Counted from the first letter of the stretch, positions 8,216 through 18,043 are shown. The stretch: 62,792 bases of DNA from an uncultured Lachnospiraceae bacterium (GCA_910576975.1 CAJTJY010000022.1:273-63064), one strand, 5' to 3'. A program made the numbers and translations. Notes: generated by a model not told the origin, from the sequence alone.

Positions 8216-8773
8216 TTACCCATTCATAGATTCTATAATATCTTTTACTCCTTTTCTCATTTCCTTTAATTCTAACTTACAACGGACAGGATCAACTTCT
8301 TCCAATTTATCGCATAACTCTATTTTTCTCAAAATACGAATCAACGATTCCTTTACATTATTATATAATTCTCTATCTGTACTCTCGTGCTCATGAGCTA
8401 TTGTATCTTTCCTAGCACTAGTTAATATAGTATTTTGGGATGCAATTGTTTCTTCATTCTTTTGCGCAGTCTGGAGCACAAGCTGCAATTCTGAAATATG
8501 AGAGTTTAAACAATCTATTTTTTCTTGGTTATACTTTATACTTTCTTCTAATTCTTTTTGTTCTTTCAGTAAGGATTCAATTTTTTTATGGCTTTCTTCA
8601 TTTATTTTTCGTGGAAAAAACAATTCATAGTTTTCGTCTAAGGAATATTCTAACGTCTGAATGAACCTTTTATTTTCCTCCAATAAATGTTTTCTCTTAA
8701 GAATATCACTCTCTAATGATATTTTCTGTTGATATAACTCCTGATATATCTTATCTAAATATTTTACAACCAT
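8216..8773 (-). CDS. Coiled-coil protein of unknown function
   Basis: This 185-residue protein starts MVVKYLDKIYQELYQQK after AAGGAGG. It is dominated by long charged helices (about residues 5-112) with heptad-like spacing, then a shorter helical C-terminal part ending LKEMRKGVKDIIESMNG. No signal peptide or membrane segment is seen. I do not recognise the family. It borders the gene desert and points the same way as parA, but nearly 4 kb separate them. A scaffold or a partner of segregation proteins is possible but unsupported. Confidence 0.75.
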   Translation of the reverse strand: MVVKYLDKIYQELYQQKISLESDILKRKHLLEENKRFIQTLEYSLDENYELFFPRKINEESHKKIESLLKEQKELEESIKYNQEKIDCLNSHISELQLVLQTAQKNEETIASQNTILTSARKDTIAHEHESTDRELYNNVKESLIRILRKIELCDKLEEVDPVRCKLELKEMRKGVKDIIESMNG

Positions 8774-9038
8774 TATAACCTCCTTAAGAATATATGTTCG
8801 TAATTTTAAAATATTAAAAACTTAAATGATATTTTGCTAATTAAAAATAAATTGCTCTCTAAACACATTTTATCCTATATTCCATGATTAGAAAAGAAGC
8901 AAAAAATATTTTTTCTATATTTTGTTTGTATATCTAGTTTATATCGTCTATAATAATAATATAAATATTCGGCTATTTACCTCTTACACCCATATAGCTA
9001 ATTAATTCGAATATAATAAGGAAAGGAGATCATTGTAA

Positions 9039-9992
9039 ATGAAAAAACAAGCTCGCAATTTTTTACTTCTTACAACATTAACAGCTATTAGTATTTATGG
9101 TATCAATAAAACAATCAGTGTAACATCCAACATGAAAAATCTTTTGAAAACAGATCATGGTAAATTTTTTAATTGGAGATATGGTAATATTTTCTATACA
9201 AAACAAGGCAAAGGTACTCCACTACTGTTGATTCATGATTTAAATCCTTCATCCTCTTCATATGAATGGGAAAAAATAAGAAAACATCTATCAAAAAAAT
9301 ACACAGTTTATGCTTTAGATTTGCTTGGTTGCGGGAGAAGCGATAAACCCAATATGACATATAGTAATTTCCTCTACGTTCAACTTATTACAGATTTTAT
9401 AAAAACGATCATTGGCTCAAAAACAGATATTGTAGCAACTGGTGAATCATCTTCATTTACCTTAATGGCTTGTAATATGAATCCGGATCATTTTAATAAA
9501 ATTATTATAATAAACCCAACTGATCTTTCTGATTTATGTAAGACTCCCAATAAAAGGAAAAATGCTTTAAAGTTTTTTATTGATCTCCCAATTATTGGAA
9601 CTTTAGTATATAACCTAGTATATTCAGAAAGAAATATTCATAATATGTTTTACAATGAATACTTTTATAAAGATTACATGGTTTCCACCAAAACAATGGA
9701 TTATTACTATGAAGCTTCCCATTTAGGAAACAGCCAAGGCAAATATCTGCTTTCCAGCATAAAAGCAAACTATACCAATATCAATGTCATACACGCTTTG
9801 AAAAAAATAAATAACAGTATTTATCTAATTGCAAGTAATGAAAAAGAAGATACTAAAGAAATCATTAATCAATACGCTTCTTGCAATCCTTCTTTAGAAT
9901 CTTCCTATATTCCCGGCAGTAAATATCTTCCCCAAATGGAAGTTCCAAATAAACTGCTGGATACGTTAAATATTTATTTAGAATCCAAATAG
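9039..9992 (+). CDS. Membrane-anchored alpha/beta-hydrolase-fold protein lacking the usual His
   Basis: The 317-residue protein has an N-terminal hydrophobic segment (residues about 7-25), probably an anchor or signal. The alpha/beta hydrolase core follows: LLLIHDLNPSSSS (oxyanion region), LDLLGCGRSDKP, and the nucleophile elbow at ATGESSSFT, where GxSxG has become GESSS. Near the C-terminus, SKYLPQMEVP aligns with the usual GHxPxxExP, so the catalytic His appears to be Tyr. It may be non-catalytic or use another His. It is transcribed away from the coiled-coil gene and convergently with rsmG. Confidence 0.75.
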   Translation: MKKQARNFLLLTTLTAISIYGINKTISVTSNMKNLLKTDHGKFFNWRYGNIFYTKQGKGTPLLLIHDLNPSSSSYEWEKIRKHLSKKYTVYALDLLGCGRSDKPNMTYSNFLYVQLITDFIKTIIGSKTDIVATGESSSFTLMACNMNPDHFNKIIIINPTDLSDLCKTPNKRKNALKFFIDLPIIGTLVYNLVYSERNIHNMFYNEYFYKDYMVSTKTMDYYYEASHLGNSQGKYLLSSIKANYTNINVIHALKKINNSIYLIASNEKEDTKEIINQYASCNPSLESSYIPGSKYLPQMEVPNKLLDTLNIYLESK

Positions 9993-10000
9993 CTAAATAC

Positions 10001-10723
10001 TTAATTAATTGGATTTCTTGCGGGCGTCCCTGCTTTTCTTGGATAAGATTTTGGCGTCCGCTGTTCTTTTTTTATAAATATCAGAGTTCTAGATAGATCT
10101 GTTCCTGGAAGTGAGAATTTGTCTATATTAACGATACTTCCTCCCAATACATGCATTGCTTTCTTTGCCTGAAATACTTCTTCATCTATTTCTCCCGCTT
10201 TATAAGAAATAAACATGCCCCCCTGCTTCACAAAAGGAATACAGTATTCACTTAAAGAAGATAAATGGGCAACCGCCCTAGATACACAATAATCAAATTG
10301 TTCTCTATATTGCGGCTTTCTTGCTAATTCCTCCGCCCTGCCATGTACTGCCGTAATCTTTTTCAGCTGCAATTTTGAAATTACTTCTTGTAAAAATATA
10401 ATTCTTTTATTCAAAGAATCTATTAGGACAATATTTAATTCTGGAAATGCTATTTTTAAAGGAATTCCTGGAAATCCTGCTCCTGTTCCTAAATCCAGGA
10501 TTTGAATATTTTGATTGAGATCTACTTTCAAGCAAATACTTAAAGAATCAATAAAATGCTTTTGTACCACATCTTGAAACTCTGTAATTGTCGTTAAATT
10601 CATGACTTTATTTTTTTCTATCAACATTTCGTAAAATGTTAAGAATTGACCTACCTGGTCCTCTGAGAGCTTAATATTTAATTTTTCTAGCCCAAAGTAA
10701 AATTGATCTAATTGATATTTCAT
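10001..10723 (-). CDS. rsmG: 16S rRNA (guanine-527-N7)-methyltransferase RsmG
   Basis: This 240-residue SAM-dependent methyltransferase methylates G527 of 16S rRNA. The SAM loop ILDLGTGAGFPGIPL is at about residues 75-89, and NKVMNLTTI near 38-46 is characteristic of the family. Length is normal. It follows mnmG after 176 bp, in the usual mnmE-mnmG-rsmG order next to parAB, although here the desert and two extra genes separate it from parA. The stop lies 9 bp from the end of the convergent hydrolase gene. Confidence 0.95.
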   Translation of the reverse strand: MKYQLDQFYFGLEKLNIKLSEDQVGQFLTFYEMLIEKNKVMNLTTITEFQDVVQKHFIDSLSICLKVDLNQNIQILDLGTGAGFPGIPLKIAFPELNIVLIDSLNKRIIFLQEVISKLQLKKITAVHGRAEELARKPQYREQFDYCVSRAVAHLSSLSEYCIPFVKQGGMFISYKAGEIDEEVFQAKKAMHVLGGSIVNIDKFSLPGTDLSRTLIFIKKEQRTPKSYPRKAGTPARNPIN

Positions 10724-10899
10724 CTTCTTTCCCTTTCCCTTGCTAGCTTACTGCCGTGCTAATAATGAAAAATCATCCTTGCCCAGTTCCTAGATAAGTC
10801 TGGTTCCAAGCCTCAACTAGCTTTAATCGTTCAGTGACCAGTGAACAAGTGTCACACTGACCGAACTGGGGAGCCTATACGCCACCGCCCATGCTATTA

Positions 10900-12780
10900 T
10901 TATTTTCGATTGCTTTGTTCTAAATAAACTAACAATACAGAAATATCTGCAGGAGACACTCCTGCAATCCTGGAAGCCTGTCCTACATTTACCGGCTGGT
11001 ATAAATTCAGTTTTTGTTTAGCTTCTATTCGGAGACCTTTTACCTGCCGATAATCAAAACGCTCTGGCAATTTTTTATTTTCTAGTTTTTTAAATTCTTT
11101 CACTTGTTTTAGTTGACGTTTTATGTAGCCGTCATATTTAATATGAATATTGACCTGCTCAATCACATCTGCCGCAAGTTCTTTTCTCTGTGGATCAATA
11201 TCTGCAAGATCTTCGTAACACAATTCCGGGCGCCTAATTAGTTCTGCCAAAGTTGTTGCTGTTTTTAAGAGAGCGCTTCCATGATCTTCTAATAATTTTT
11301 GCACTGCCGCATTAGCGCCGATCGCAGTATGCTCAATTCTTTGTATTTCCTGATCTATCAAGCGCTCTTTCTCTATCACCCAATGATATCGATCCTCGCT
11401 TACAAGTCCAATTTGATGCCCTTTCTTAGAAAGCCTGAGATCTGCATTATCTTGTCTTAACAATAATCGATATTCTGCTCTCGAAGTCATCATTCGATAA
11501 GGCTCATGATTTTCTTTTGTTACAAGATCATCGATCAAAACTCCTATATAAGATTCGGAACGGTCTAAGATCAAAGGTTCTTTTCCTAAAACATACATAG
11601 CGGCATTTATTCCAGCTACCAATCCCTGTGCCGCTGCCTCTTCATACCCAGAGCTTCCATTAAACTGTCCTCCTGAAAATAAGCCATGAATATTTCTAAA
11701 TTCCAACGTTGGATAGAGTTGTCTAGGATTAATACAATCATATTCTATGGCATATGCATTTCTAACAATTTTTGCATGTTCTAATCCTGGCACTGTATGG
11801 TACATTTCATATTGAACATCTTCAGGCAAAGAACTGGACATTCCTCCCACATACATTTCATTGCTATTACGTCCTTCTGGCTCAATAAAAACCTGATGCC
11901 TTTCTTTATCTGCAAATTTTACTACCTTATCTTCTATGGAAGGACAATATCTTGGCCCGGTGCCTTCAATCATGCCAGAGTATAGAGGAGAACGATCCAA
12001 ATTATCGTTTATAATTTGATGTGTTTTATCATTTGTATAAGTAAGCCAACAAGAAACCTGATCTATCTGCACTTCTTTGGGATCAGTTGTAAAAGAAAAA
12101 GGAATGACCCTGTCATCGCCAGATTGTTCCTGCATCTTACTAAAATCAATAGATCTCTTATCAATTCTTGCAGGCGTACCTGTCTTAAAACGAAAGATCT
12201 CCACTTGATGTTCCCTCAAAGATTTTGTCAAATGGTTTGCAGATTGCAACCCGTTAGGACCAGTATAATTTACAACATCTCCATACAAACACCTAGCATT
12301 TAAATAGGTACCTGTACATAAGATTACAGCTTTACTATAATAAGAAGCGCCAGAATGAGTTTTTACTCCTTGAACTTTGCCATCTTCGACAATCAAATCT
12401 GTCACTTCAGCCTGACGCAAAGTCAGTCCCTCTGTATGCTCCAATGTAATTCTCATTAAGCGGCTATATTCTGCCTTGTCCGCTTGAGCACGCAAAGAAT
12501 GAACTGCTGGACCTTTTGAACGATTCAACATTTTTGACTGGATAAAAGTCTTATCTATATTAATCCCCATTTGTCCACCGAGAGCATCAACCTCCCTCAC
12601 CAGATGTCCCTTAGAGCTGCCTCCAATATTAGGATTACAAGGCATCATTGCAATACTTTCAATACTTATGGTAAATAAGATCGTCTCTAATCCTAGCCTT
12701 GCACAAGCAAGAGCAGCTTCACACCCGGCATGCCCCGCCCCTACCACGCAAATATCATAACTTTCTTCCAAAAAAGGCAT
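10900..12780 (-). CDS. mnmG: tRNA uridine-5-carboxymethylaminomethyl modification enzyme MnmG (GidA)
   Basis: With MnmE, MnmG makes the cmnm5 modification at wobble U34 of several tRNAs, using FAD and methylenetetrahydrofolate. The 626 residues match the family. The FAD-binding dinucleotide motif VVGAGHAGCEAALA is at about 12-25, and the CNPNIGGSSKGH signature and the GLFSGGQFNGSSGYEEAAAQG region are intact. AAAGGAG precedes the ATG. It lies 69 bp after the mnmE stop and is probably co-transcribed. The 176-bp gap before rsmG holds a hairpin-forming stretch but no gene. Confidence 0.97.
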   Translation of the reverse strand: MPFLEESYDICVVGAGHAGCEAALACARLGLETILFTISIESIAMMPCNPNIGGSSKGHLVREVDALGGQMGINIDKTFIQSKMLNRSKGPAVHSLRAQADKAEYSRLMRITLEHTEGLTLRQAEVTDLIVEDGKVQGVKTHSGASYYSKAVILCTGTYLNARCLYGDVVNYTGPNGLQSANHLTKSLREHQVEIFRFKTGTPARIDKRSIDFSKMQEQSGDDRVIPFSFTTDPKEVQIDQVSCWLTYTNDKTHQIINDNLDRSPLYSGMIEGTGPRYCPSIEDKVVKFADKERHQVFIEPEGRNSNEMYVGGMSSSLPEDVQYEMYHTVPGLEHAKIVRNAYAIEYDCINPRQLYPTLEFRNIHGLFSGGQFNGSSGYEEAAAQGLVAGINAAMYVLGKEPLILDRSESYIGVLIDDLVTKENHEPYRMMTSRAEYRLLLRQDNADLRLSKKGHQIGLVSEDRYHWVIEKERLIDQEIQRIEHTAIGANAAVQKLLEDHGSALLKTATTLAELIRRPELCYEDLADIDPQRKELAADVIEQVNIHIKYDGYIKRQLKQVKEFKKLENKKLPERFDYRQVKGLRIEAKQKLNLYQPVNVGQASRIAGVSPADISVLLVYLEQSNRK

Positions 12781-12857
12781 AATAAACTCCTTTCAAAAAT
12801 TTAATCTATATATAATTCTATTTTAAATACTAGTAAAATTAGCATAAAGTTTAAACT

Positions 12858-14249
12858 TTATTTTCCCATGCAAAATTTAGAAAATATCTCATTCACTAAA
12901 TCTTCTCCAATACTGTCACCTGTGATATATCCAAGTTGCTCATAAGCGTTCCTCAAGTCAATCGAATAAAAATCTTCTGGCATTTGATCTTCGATACTTT
13001 TTTGCACCATTCTCAAAGAATCCCGTGCAGAACAAAGCGCATTCTTATGCCTTATATTCGTAATATAGATCTGATCATTAACTTTAATCTCTTTTGAAAA
13101 AAACATCTCTTGAATTATTGATTTTAACTCCTCAAATCCCTGTTGTTCTTTTGCAGAAACAGATAAAATTTTAAAACTTATTTCTAAACTTAATAATTTA
13201 TCTTCTATTTGTTTTTCCGAAACTTTTTTTCTTAAATCTGATTTATTTAGCAGCACGATTACTTTATGACCTTTTAACTGTCTTAAGATCTTTTCGTCAT
13301 TATGATCAATCTCTGTAGAAGCATCTACTGTATAAATAATTAAATCTGCTTTTGATAAATATTCTTTTGCCTTGTTTACTCCAATTTTCTCTACTTCATC
13401 ATTTGTTTCTCTTATTCCAGCCGTATCTACAAGATTTAAGCTAATGCCATTGAGATTAATCTGCTCTTCCAACACATCTCTCGTAGTACCTTCAATATCA
13501 GTGACAATCGCACGATCTCTGCCTAACAAAACATTCATCAAAGAAGATTTTCCAGCATTTGGCTTTCCTACAATAACTGTATCAATTCCCTCTTTTAAGA
13601 CAGTTCCATACTCCGCAGTTTGCATCAATTGTTCAAGCTCTATAATTATTTTTATTATATTTTCATTTAACTTATCACTATATCCATCTGTTGATATATG
13701 TTCAGGATCATCTAATGATGATTCAATAAACGCAATCTCATATAAGATCTTATCTTTTATTCTTGTTATCTTATTTTTCAATTTTCCTTGAAGTTGATCA
13801 ACCGATGTCTTCAATGCAAAATCATTCTTGGCATTTATCACTTCAATCACAGACTCTGCTTGGGAAAGATCTATTCTTCCATTCAAAAATGCCCGTTTTG
13901 TAAATTCTCCTGGTTCTGCGATCCTGGCTCCATATTTTATAACCGTCTCTAATATCCGTTTCATAACGAGAGCCCCGCCATGACAGTCAATCTCTATTGT
14001 ATCCTCCGCTGTATAACTATTCGGCGCTCTCATAATCAAAACCATAACTTCGTCAATCACTTTATCTTCATCGTAAATATATCCATAATGTACCGTATGG
14101 CTTGGCATTTGAGACAGTATCTTTTTTCGGTCTTTTGAACGGTAAATACGATCTATCACAGAAAAAGATTCTCCTCCGCTGATGCGGACAATGCCAATTC
14201 CTGAATTTGTCATAGATGTAGCAATCGCAGCAATGGTATCTCCTGCCAT
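12858..14249 (-). CDS. mnmE: tRNA modification GTPase MnmE (TrmE)
   Basis: The 463-residue potassium-dependent GTPase is the partner of MnmG. It has an N-terminal folate-binding domain, a helical domain and an inserted G domain with GKPNAGKSS (about 228), DIEGTTRD, DTAG and NKSD. It ends FCMGK, with the conserved C-terminal Cys motif. A longer frame starts at 14288, but GGAGGAGG lies just before the 14249 ATG (MAGDTIAAIAT), where family members begin. Confidence 0.97.
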   Translation of the reverse strand: MAGDTIAAIATSMTNSGIGIVRISGGESFSVIDRIYRSKDRKKILSQMPSHTVHYGYIYDEDKVIDEVMVLIMRAPNSYTAEDTIEIDCHGGALVMKRILETVIKYGARIAEPGEFTKRAFLNGRIDLSQAESVIEVINAKNDFALKTSVDQLQGKLKNKITRIKDKILYEIAFIESSLDDPEHISTDGYSDKLNENIIKIIIELEQLMQTAEYGTVLKEGIDTVIVGKPNAGKSSLMNVLLGRDRAIVTDIEGTTRDVLEEQINLNGISLNLVDTAGIRETNDEVEKIGVNKAKEYLSKADLIIYTVDASTEIDHNDEKILRQLKGHKVIVLLNKSDLRKKVSEKQIEDKLLSLEISFKILSVSAKEQQGFEELKSIIQEMFFSKEIKVNDQIYITNIRHKNALCSARDSLRMVQKSIEDQMPEDFYSIDLRNAYEQLGYITGDSIGEDLVNEIFSKFCMGK

Positions 14250-14484
14250 TTTCAATCCTCCTCCACACAAATATTTATAAAAATTCAAATTATTATAAAA
14301 ATATAATACAGATATAACTTATATAAACAAGCTCTTTACCTTAAGCTTACAAAACCTCTCGCATCTTATTTCGTAAAAATCTTAAATTTGCTCCCAAACG
14401 ACGCCTTATCATTGCGACATTCGCCAAATAGCTATATTTAATAGTTATTTTTTCACTGTCTTTATTCTCAAGAACATCAAATTA

Positions 14485-14580
14485 TTTTTCTAGAAAGCAT
14501 ACATTCTGAGGCTTCACTTTATTTTTTCAAAACCATATATTCTGAAGCTTTGATTTATTTTTCAAAATATATCCTCTGGG
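14485..14580. repeat. Three imperfect ~36-bp repeats in the mnmE-jag gap
   Basis: CATACATTCTGAGGCTTC, CATATATTCTGAAGCTTTG and ATATATCCTCTGGGGCAC head three successive units separated by TTTATTTTTCAA-type stretches. The 437-bp gap between mnmE and the jag terminator has no visible gene otherwise. Confidence 0.45.
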
Positions 14581-14631
14581 GCACCTCATTATGTCATATG
14601 GCTGTCTCAAAAAAATTAAATAAATATAAGA

Positions 14632-14677
14632 TAAAAAGACTTTCTCTCAGCATTGAAGCATTTTGAGAAAGCCTTTT
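14632..14677 (-). terminator. Terminator of the rpmH-jag operon
   Basis: On the minus strand GGCTTTCTCA pairs with TGAGAGAAAGTC across a 14-base loop and is followed by TTTTTATC. It lies just past the jag stop codon. Confidence 0.8.
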
Positions 14678-14686
14678 CAAAAATTC

Positions 14687-15313
14687 TTAATTTCTTTTTA
14701 ATGTAACTACCACATGCCTGTAAGGTTCCTCTCCCTCGCTGTGGGTATTTACATAGCGGTCATTTTGCAAGGAAGAATGAATTACACGCCGTTCAAATGG
14801 ATTCATTGGCTCTAAGGAAACAGAATGCTTTGTTCTTTTGACCTTATATGCAATGTTCTTAGCAAGATTTTCCAATGTTTCCTTGCGTCTTTTTCTATAA
14901 TCCTCTGTATCAATCTTGACCTTGATAAATTCATTTACCTGTTTCCCTAATGCAAGATTTGTAAGATATTGTAAAGAATCCAGGGTTTGTCCTCGTTTTC
15001 CAATTAAAACTCCCATGTCATCCCCTTTTAATTCTATATCCACATTCTTCTGATCTTCACTTACATGTATGATAATATTTACATCCATGTCCATTGCATG
15101 AAATATATCATCTAAAAACTTTCTAGTATAATCCTCAACTGTAAATTTTTTACGAATCCTAACGACTGCTGGCTTGCTTCCAATACCTAAAAATCCACTG
15201 CTTCCCTTTTCAATAATCTCTGTCTCTATTTTATCACTAGTAGTCCCAAGCTTTATCAGGCCTTCAGTAATAGCATCATCTACTGTTTTAGCCGTCACTT
15301 CAATAAAATCCAT
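14687..15313 (-). CDS. jag: RNA-binding protein Jag/KhpB (SpoIIIJ-associated)
   Basis: The 208-residue protein has an N-terminal Jag_N domain (MDFIEVTAKTVDDAITEGL, then GSSGFLGIGSKPA), a KH domain in the middle (VLIGKRGQTLDSLQYL) and a C-terminal R3H region (MNPFERRVIHSSLQN). KhpB proteins bind RNA and act in cell-division and envelope gene expression in Firmicutes. It lies 21 bp after yidC, the usual neighbour, and is followed by a strong terminator. Confidence 0.95.
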   Translation of the reverse strand: MDFIEVTAKTVDDAITEGLIKLGTTSDKIETEIIEKGSSGFLGIGSKPAVVRIRKKFTVEDYTRKFLDDIFHAMDMDVNIIIHVSEDQKNVDIELKGDDMGVLIGKRGQTLDSLQYLTNLALGKQVNEFIKVKIDTEDYRKRRKETLENLAKNIAYKVKRTKHSVSLEPMNPFERRVIHSSLQNDRYVNTHSEGEEPYRHVVVTLKRN

Positions 15314-15334
15314 TTCAATTCCCCCTATTTCCTA

Positions 15335-16597
15335 TCACTTATTATTACGCTCGTTAAAATCTTTTACCATATTCGCTTTCTCTAAAAGGCTGCCCTTTTT
15401 TGCCGATCTTGCACATTCCGCTGCGTGATAAAGCTTTTCTTCTTTCTCCTGAGAAGTAACATATTCTGTCTTCTTTGTATTGATCCTGGCAGTATTTGAA
15501 ATTTGATTTTCATGGATTCCCTGTTTTTCTCTCTTCTTCTTCGCTTTTTCCTTATTCTTTTCTATGATTGCTTCTAAATCCAAATTCTTCATATGACGGT
15601 TTAATACGACCTGTTGCACAGAACGAATCACAGAACCAGCAATCCAGTAAATACCTGCGCCTACTGGAACAGAAAAGACCATTACCAGGGAGAATAACGG
15701 CATCATCGTATTCATTGTCTTCATCTGCCTTGCCATGGCGTCGTTCTCAGAAGCAGCCGCATTAGTATTCGTTGTCATCAGCTTAATATTTAAAACTTGC
15801 GTTAAGTATGAAAGCAAAGGAACCATAATTGCCCCAAAAATTAACGCAAAATTCTTCTCATTCCATCCACTTGAAATTAAATTAATAGGAGAGTTGGCAA
15901 TACTTATCCCAAACAAATTATTAAAATGTGATACTGTCGCTTCTGTAGAAGTTATGATGTCCGTCAATCCGCTAAAATTATCACGCAAAACATCCCATCC
16001 ATGACTGGGCATTGCATAGAGAACATCTATGATAGAATTAGAAGTCGTAGCCGCTGTTTCAAAATTTAGTCCAATCCCAGCCGCACCAGAATCCTTTAAA
16101 ACATTCTCCATGATTTTTTGGAAGCCATCGGTATTTACTATTTTGTCAACAAGAGGAATATATACGTCCTTGACGCTGCTGACATAAGCAGGCACATTAC
16201 GCACTACTTGATACATTGCAATAAAAATCGGGAAATTGATCAAAAGCTGCAAACAGCTTCCCATGGTAGATACTCCATATTTCTGATATACCATTTGCAT
16301 CTCTTCATTCATTCTCTGAACAGAAACCTGATCTTTTTTATCTTTATATTTTTCCCTTATCGCATTAATTTCTGGTTGCATTTCCTGTTGTAACCGGGAA
16401 AATTTTTGCTGCTTATAGGTCAGTGGCGTCATTAAAATATAAATAATGATTGTAAATAAAATAATGCACAGAGCAATGTTCTGAATGCTAAATACATCAT
16501 TCAGAAACATATACAGGCCATTCATGACATATCCGATCAACCTTGCTATCGGACCTACAATCTTGCCTGAATATTGTGTCAAAATAATTCCTGTCAA
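15335..16597 (-). CDS. yidC: Membrane protein insertase YidC (SpoIIIJ family)
   Basis: YidC inserts and folds inner-membrane proteins. The 420-residue protein has an N-terminal membrane segment, the conserved cytosolic loop (PLTYKQQKFSRLQQEMQPEI, then KYKDK), the hydrophobic stretch LLINFPIFIAMYQVVR, two further C-terminal membrane segments and a long basic tail (residues about 340-420). The frame starts with TTG at 16597, with GGAGG 9 bases upstream; no better start is evident. The loop between the first and second conserved segments (about 140-240) is long for a Gram-positive YidC. Confidence 0.95.
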   Translation of the reverse strand: MTGIILTQYSGKIVGPIARLIGYVMNGLYMFLNDVFSIQNIALCIILFTIIIYILMTPLTYKQQKFSRLQQEMQPEINAIREKYKDKKDQVSVQRMNEEMQMVYQKYGVSTMGSCLQLLINFPIFIAMYQVVRNVPAYVSSVKDVYIPLVDKIVNTDGFQKIMENVLKDSGAAGIGLNFETAATTSNSIIDVLYAMPSHGWDVLRDNFSGLTDIITSTEATVSHFNNLFGISIANSPINLISSGWNEKNFALIFGAIMVPLLSYLTQVLNIKLMTTNTNAAASENDAMARQMKTMNTMMPLFSLVMVFSVPVGAGIYWIAGSVIRSVQQVVLNRHMKNLDLEAIIEKNKEKAKKKREKQGIHENQISNTARINTKKTEYVTSQEKEEKLYHAAECARSAKKGSLLEKANMVKDFNERNNK

Positions 16598-16615
16598 TGT
16601 GATAAACCTCCTAAA

Positions 16616-16825
16616 TTATGGAACTGGATCGTACCCGCCTTTGGAAAATGGATTACATCTTAAAATACGCCATCCAGCTAACAAAGAACCTTTCCATGCC
16701 CCATGCTTTTTAATTGCCTCTAAACCATAAGTTGAGCAAGTAGGATAATACGGACACTTTGTAGTCTTTAATGGGGACAAGTAAATTCGATATAGTTCAA
16801 TTACAGCAATTAATATTCTTTTCAA
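16616..16825 (-). CDS. yidD: Membrane protein insertion efficiency factor YidD
   Basis: The 69-residue YidD family protein carries the signature YRIYLSPLKTTKCPYYPTCS followed by YGLEAIKKHGAWKG and RILRCNPF. It assists YidC. The frame begins with TTG (MKRILIAVIELYRIYLSP), and no in-frame ATG fits better. It lies between rnpA and yidC with short gaps, the classical order. Confidence 0.93.
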   Translation of the reverse strand: MKRILIAVIELYRIYLSPLKTTKCPYYPTCSTYGLEAIKKHGAWKGSLLAGWRILRCNPFSKGGYDPVP

Positions 16826-16850
16826 AACATTCCATCTTCTTTTCTATACT

Positions 16851-17198
16851 TCATATAATTGATTTCTTCAAAATGTGATGAAGACTTCCAAGATGCAGGA
16901 TTGCCCGCTCAGTTTCATGATAAGAGACTTGTTTTGCCGACACTCTTGCAATTACTACAATATCCAGACCACAATCAAATCTTTCCTCCTGTAGCCTGTA
17001 TGCTTCTCTGACCAATCTGGTAACATGATGCCTGATAACGCTGTTTCCTACTTTTTTACTGACCGATATTCCTAATCTGTTCTTGTCCAGATCATTTTCT
17101 AGAACGTACATAACAAAAAAACGGTTTGCATAAGACTTACCGTTCTTATATACGTTCTGAAAATAACTGTTCTTCTTTAATGATTCTGAAAATTTCAT
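16851..17198 (-). CDS. rnpA: Ribonuclease P protein component RnpA
   Basis: This 115-residue basic protein is the protein subunit of RNase P, which matures tRNA 5' ends. KNRLGISVSKKVGNSVIRHHVTRLVREAYR contains the RNR-type signature region. The ATG at 17198 (MKFSESLKKN) is preferred over an in-frame TTG at 17216. It sits 63 bp after rpmH in the usual order. Confidence 0.95.
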   Translation of the reverse strand: MKFSESLKKNSYFQNVYKNGKSYANRFFVMYVLENDLDKNRLGISVSKKVGNSVIRHHVTRLVREAYRLQEERFDCGLDIVVIARVSAKQVSYHETERAILHLGSLHHILKKSII

Positions 17199-17261
17199 AT
17201 AATTCTCTTTTCTCAATATCTAAAGCTGAATCCTAAGAAGAAAGACCACAAATGCTGTGGC

Positions 17262-17396
17262 CTATGCTGATAATCTTTTTCTTCCTTTTAATCTTCTTGC
17301 AGCTAATACTCTTCTTCCGCCTTTGCTGCTCATTCTTGCCCGAAATCCATGAACTTTGGATCTTGACCTTTTTTTGGGCTGATATGTCATTTTCAT
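17262..17396 (-). CDS. rpmH: 50S ribosomal protein L34
   Basis: The 44-residue protein begins MKMTYQPKKRSRSKVHGFRA, continues RMSSKGGRRVLAARRLKGRK and ends RLSA, a full-length canonical L34 rich in Arg and Lys. GGTGGATAACC lies just before the ATG. It is the first gene left of oriC and heads the leftward rpmH-rnpA-yidD-yidC-jag operon. Confidence 0.97.
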   Translation of the reverse strand: MKMTYQPKKRSRSKVHGFRARMSSKGGRRVLAARRLKGRKRLSA

Positions 17397-18043
17397 GGTT
17401 ATCCACCTCCTCTGCGTTAAAAAACATCATGTCTCATTATATCAAATAATCCCCTTAAGTCAAGCTATTTTAGCATATTTTATTTTTTTGCCATAACATT
17501 TTTCAAAATTTTATGAGAATAGTGTCTGAGTATCTTGCATAAACATTCTTTTCACATAGATTCCACATTGAAATCCACATTGTTGATAGGCTGCGGATAA
17601 CTAGTCCCTCACATTTCTTATTTCCACATTATTCACATTGCACATTATAATAAGGAAACGATACGTTTTATCAACAAATTATCCACATTATCCACAACAT
17701 AAGAAAGTTATCAAGATAATGTGGATAAAATGTTGATAAATAATTAAAAATCCTTGAAAAACAACCAAGATCTACCCCTAAAAGCTTATAACTATCCATA
17801 TTTTTCCCTTTTGTAGATATGTTTATAACTCATTTAGTGGAAAAAATACCAATTCTTGCATATTTTTTCCCAAAAATGAGATTTCCACAATTTGTCTGAC
17901 TCTTATTTTAAATAGATATCCACAAAAAGATATGAACCCTGCAATAATAAATATTTATTGATTATTTCGATAATTTGCGTTATTATAGATTATGGAAGAT
18001 TATGAACAACATCGGAAGGTATTATAATTACTTGGAGAAGCAT
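17397..18043. other. Chromosomal replication origin oriC (rpmH-dnaA intergenic)
   Basis: This 647-bp AT-rich gap holds a cluster of DnaA boxes. Perfect TTATCCACA occurs at 17679-17687 and 17689-17697, and perfect TGTGGATAA at 17720-17728. Near matches are TTATCAACA at 17668-17676, TGTTGATAA at 17731-17739, TGCGGATAA at 17592-17600 and ATATCCACA at 17916-17924. AT-rich tracts around 17740-17960 could be the unwinding element. Transcription diverges from here. Two further TTATTCACA near-boxes lie between dnaA and dnaN (19411, 19508), so a bipartite origin is possible. Confidence 0.92.

Noticed and set aside
10724..10899. Possible extra gene or RNA in the mnmG-rsmG gap.
   Set aside because: A GTTC.GT.AGTG/CACT..CACTGAAC stem is visible, but there is no promoter-terminator pair and no ORF, so it was left as plain intergenic sequence.
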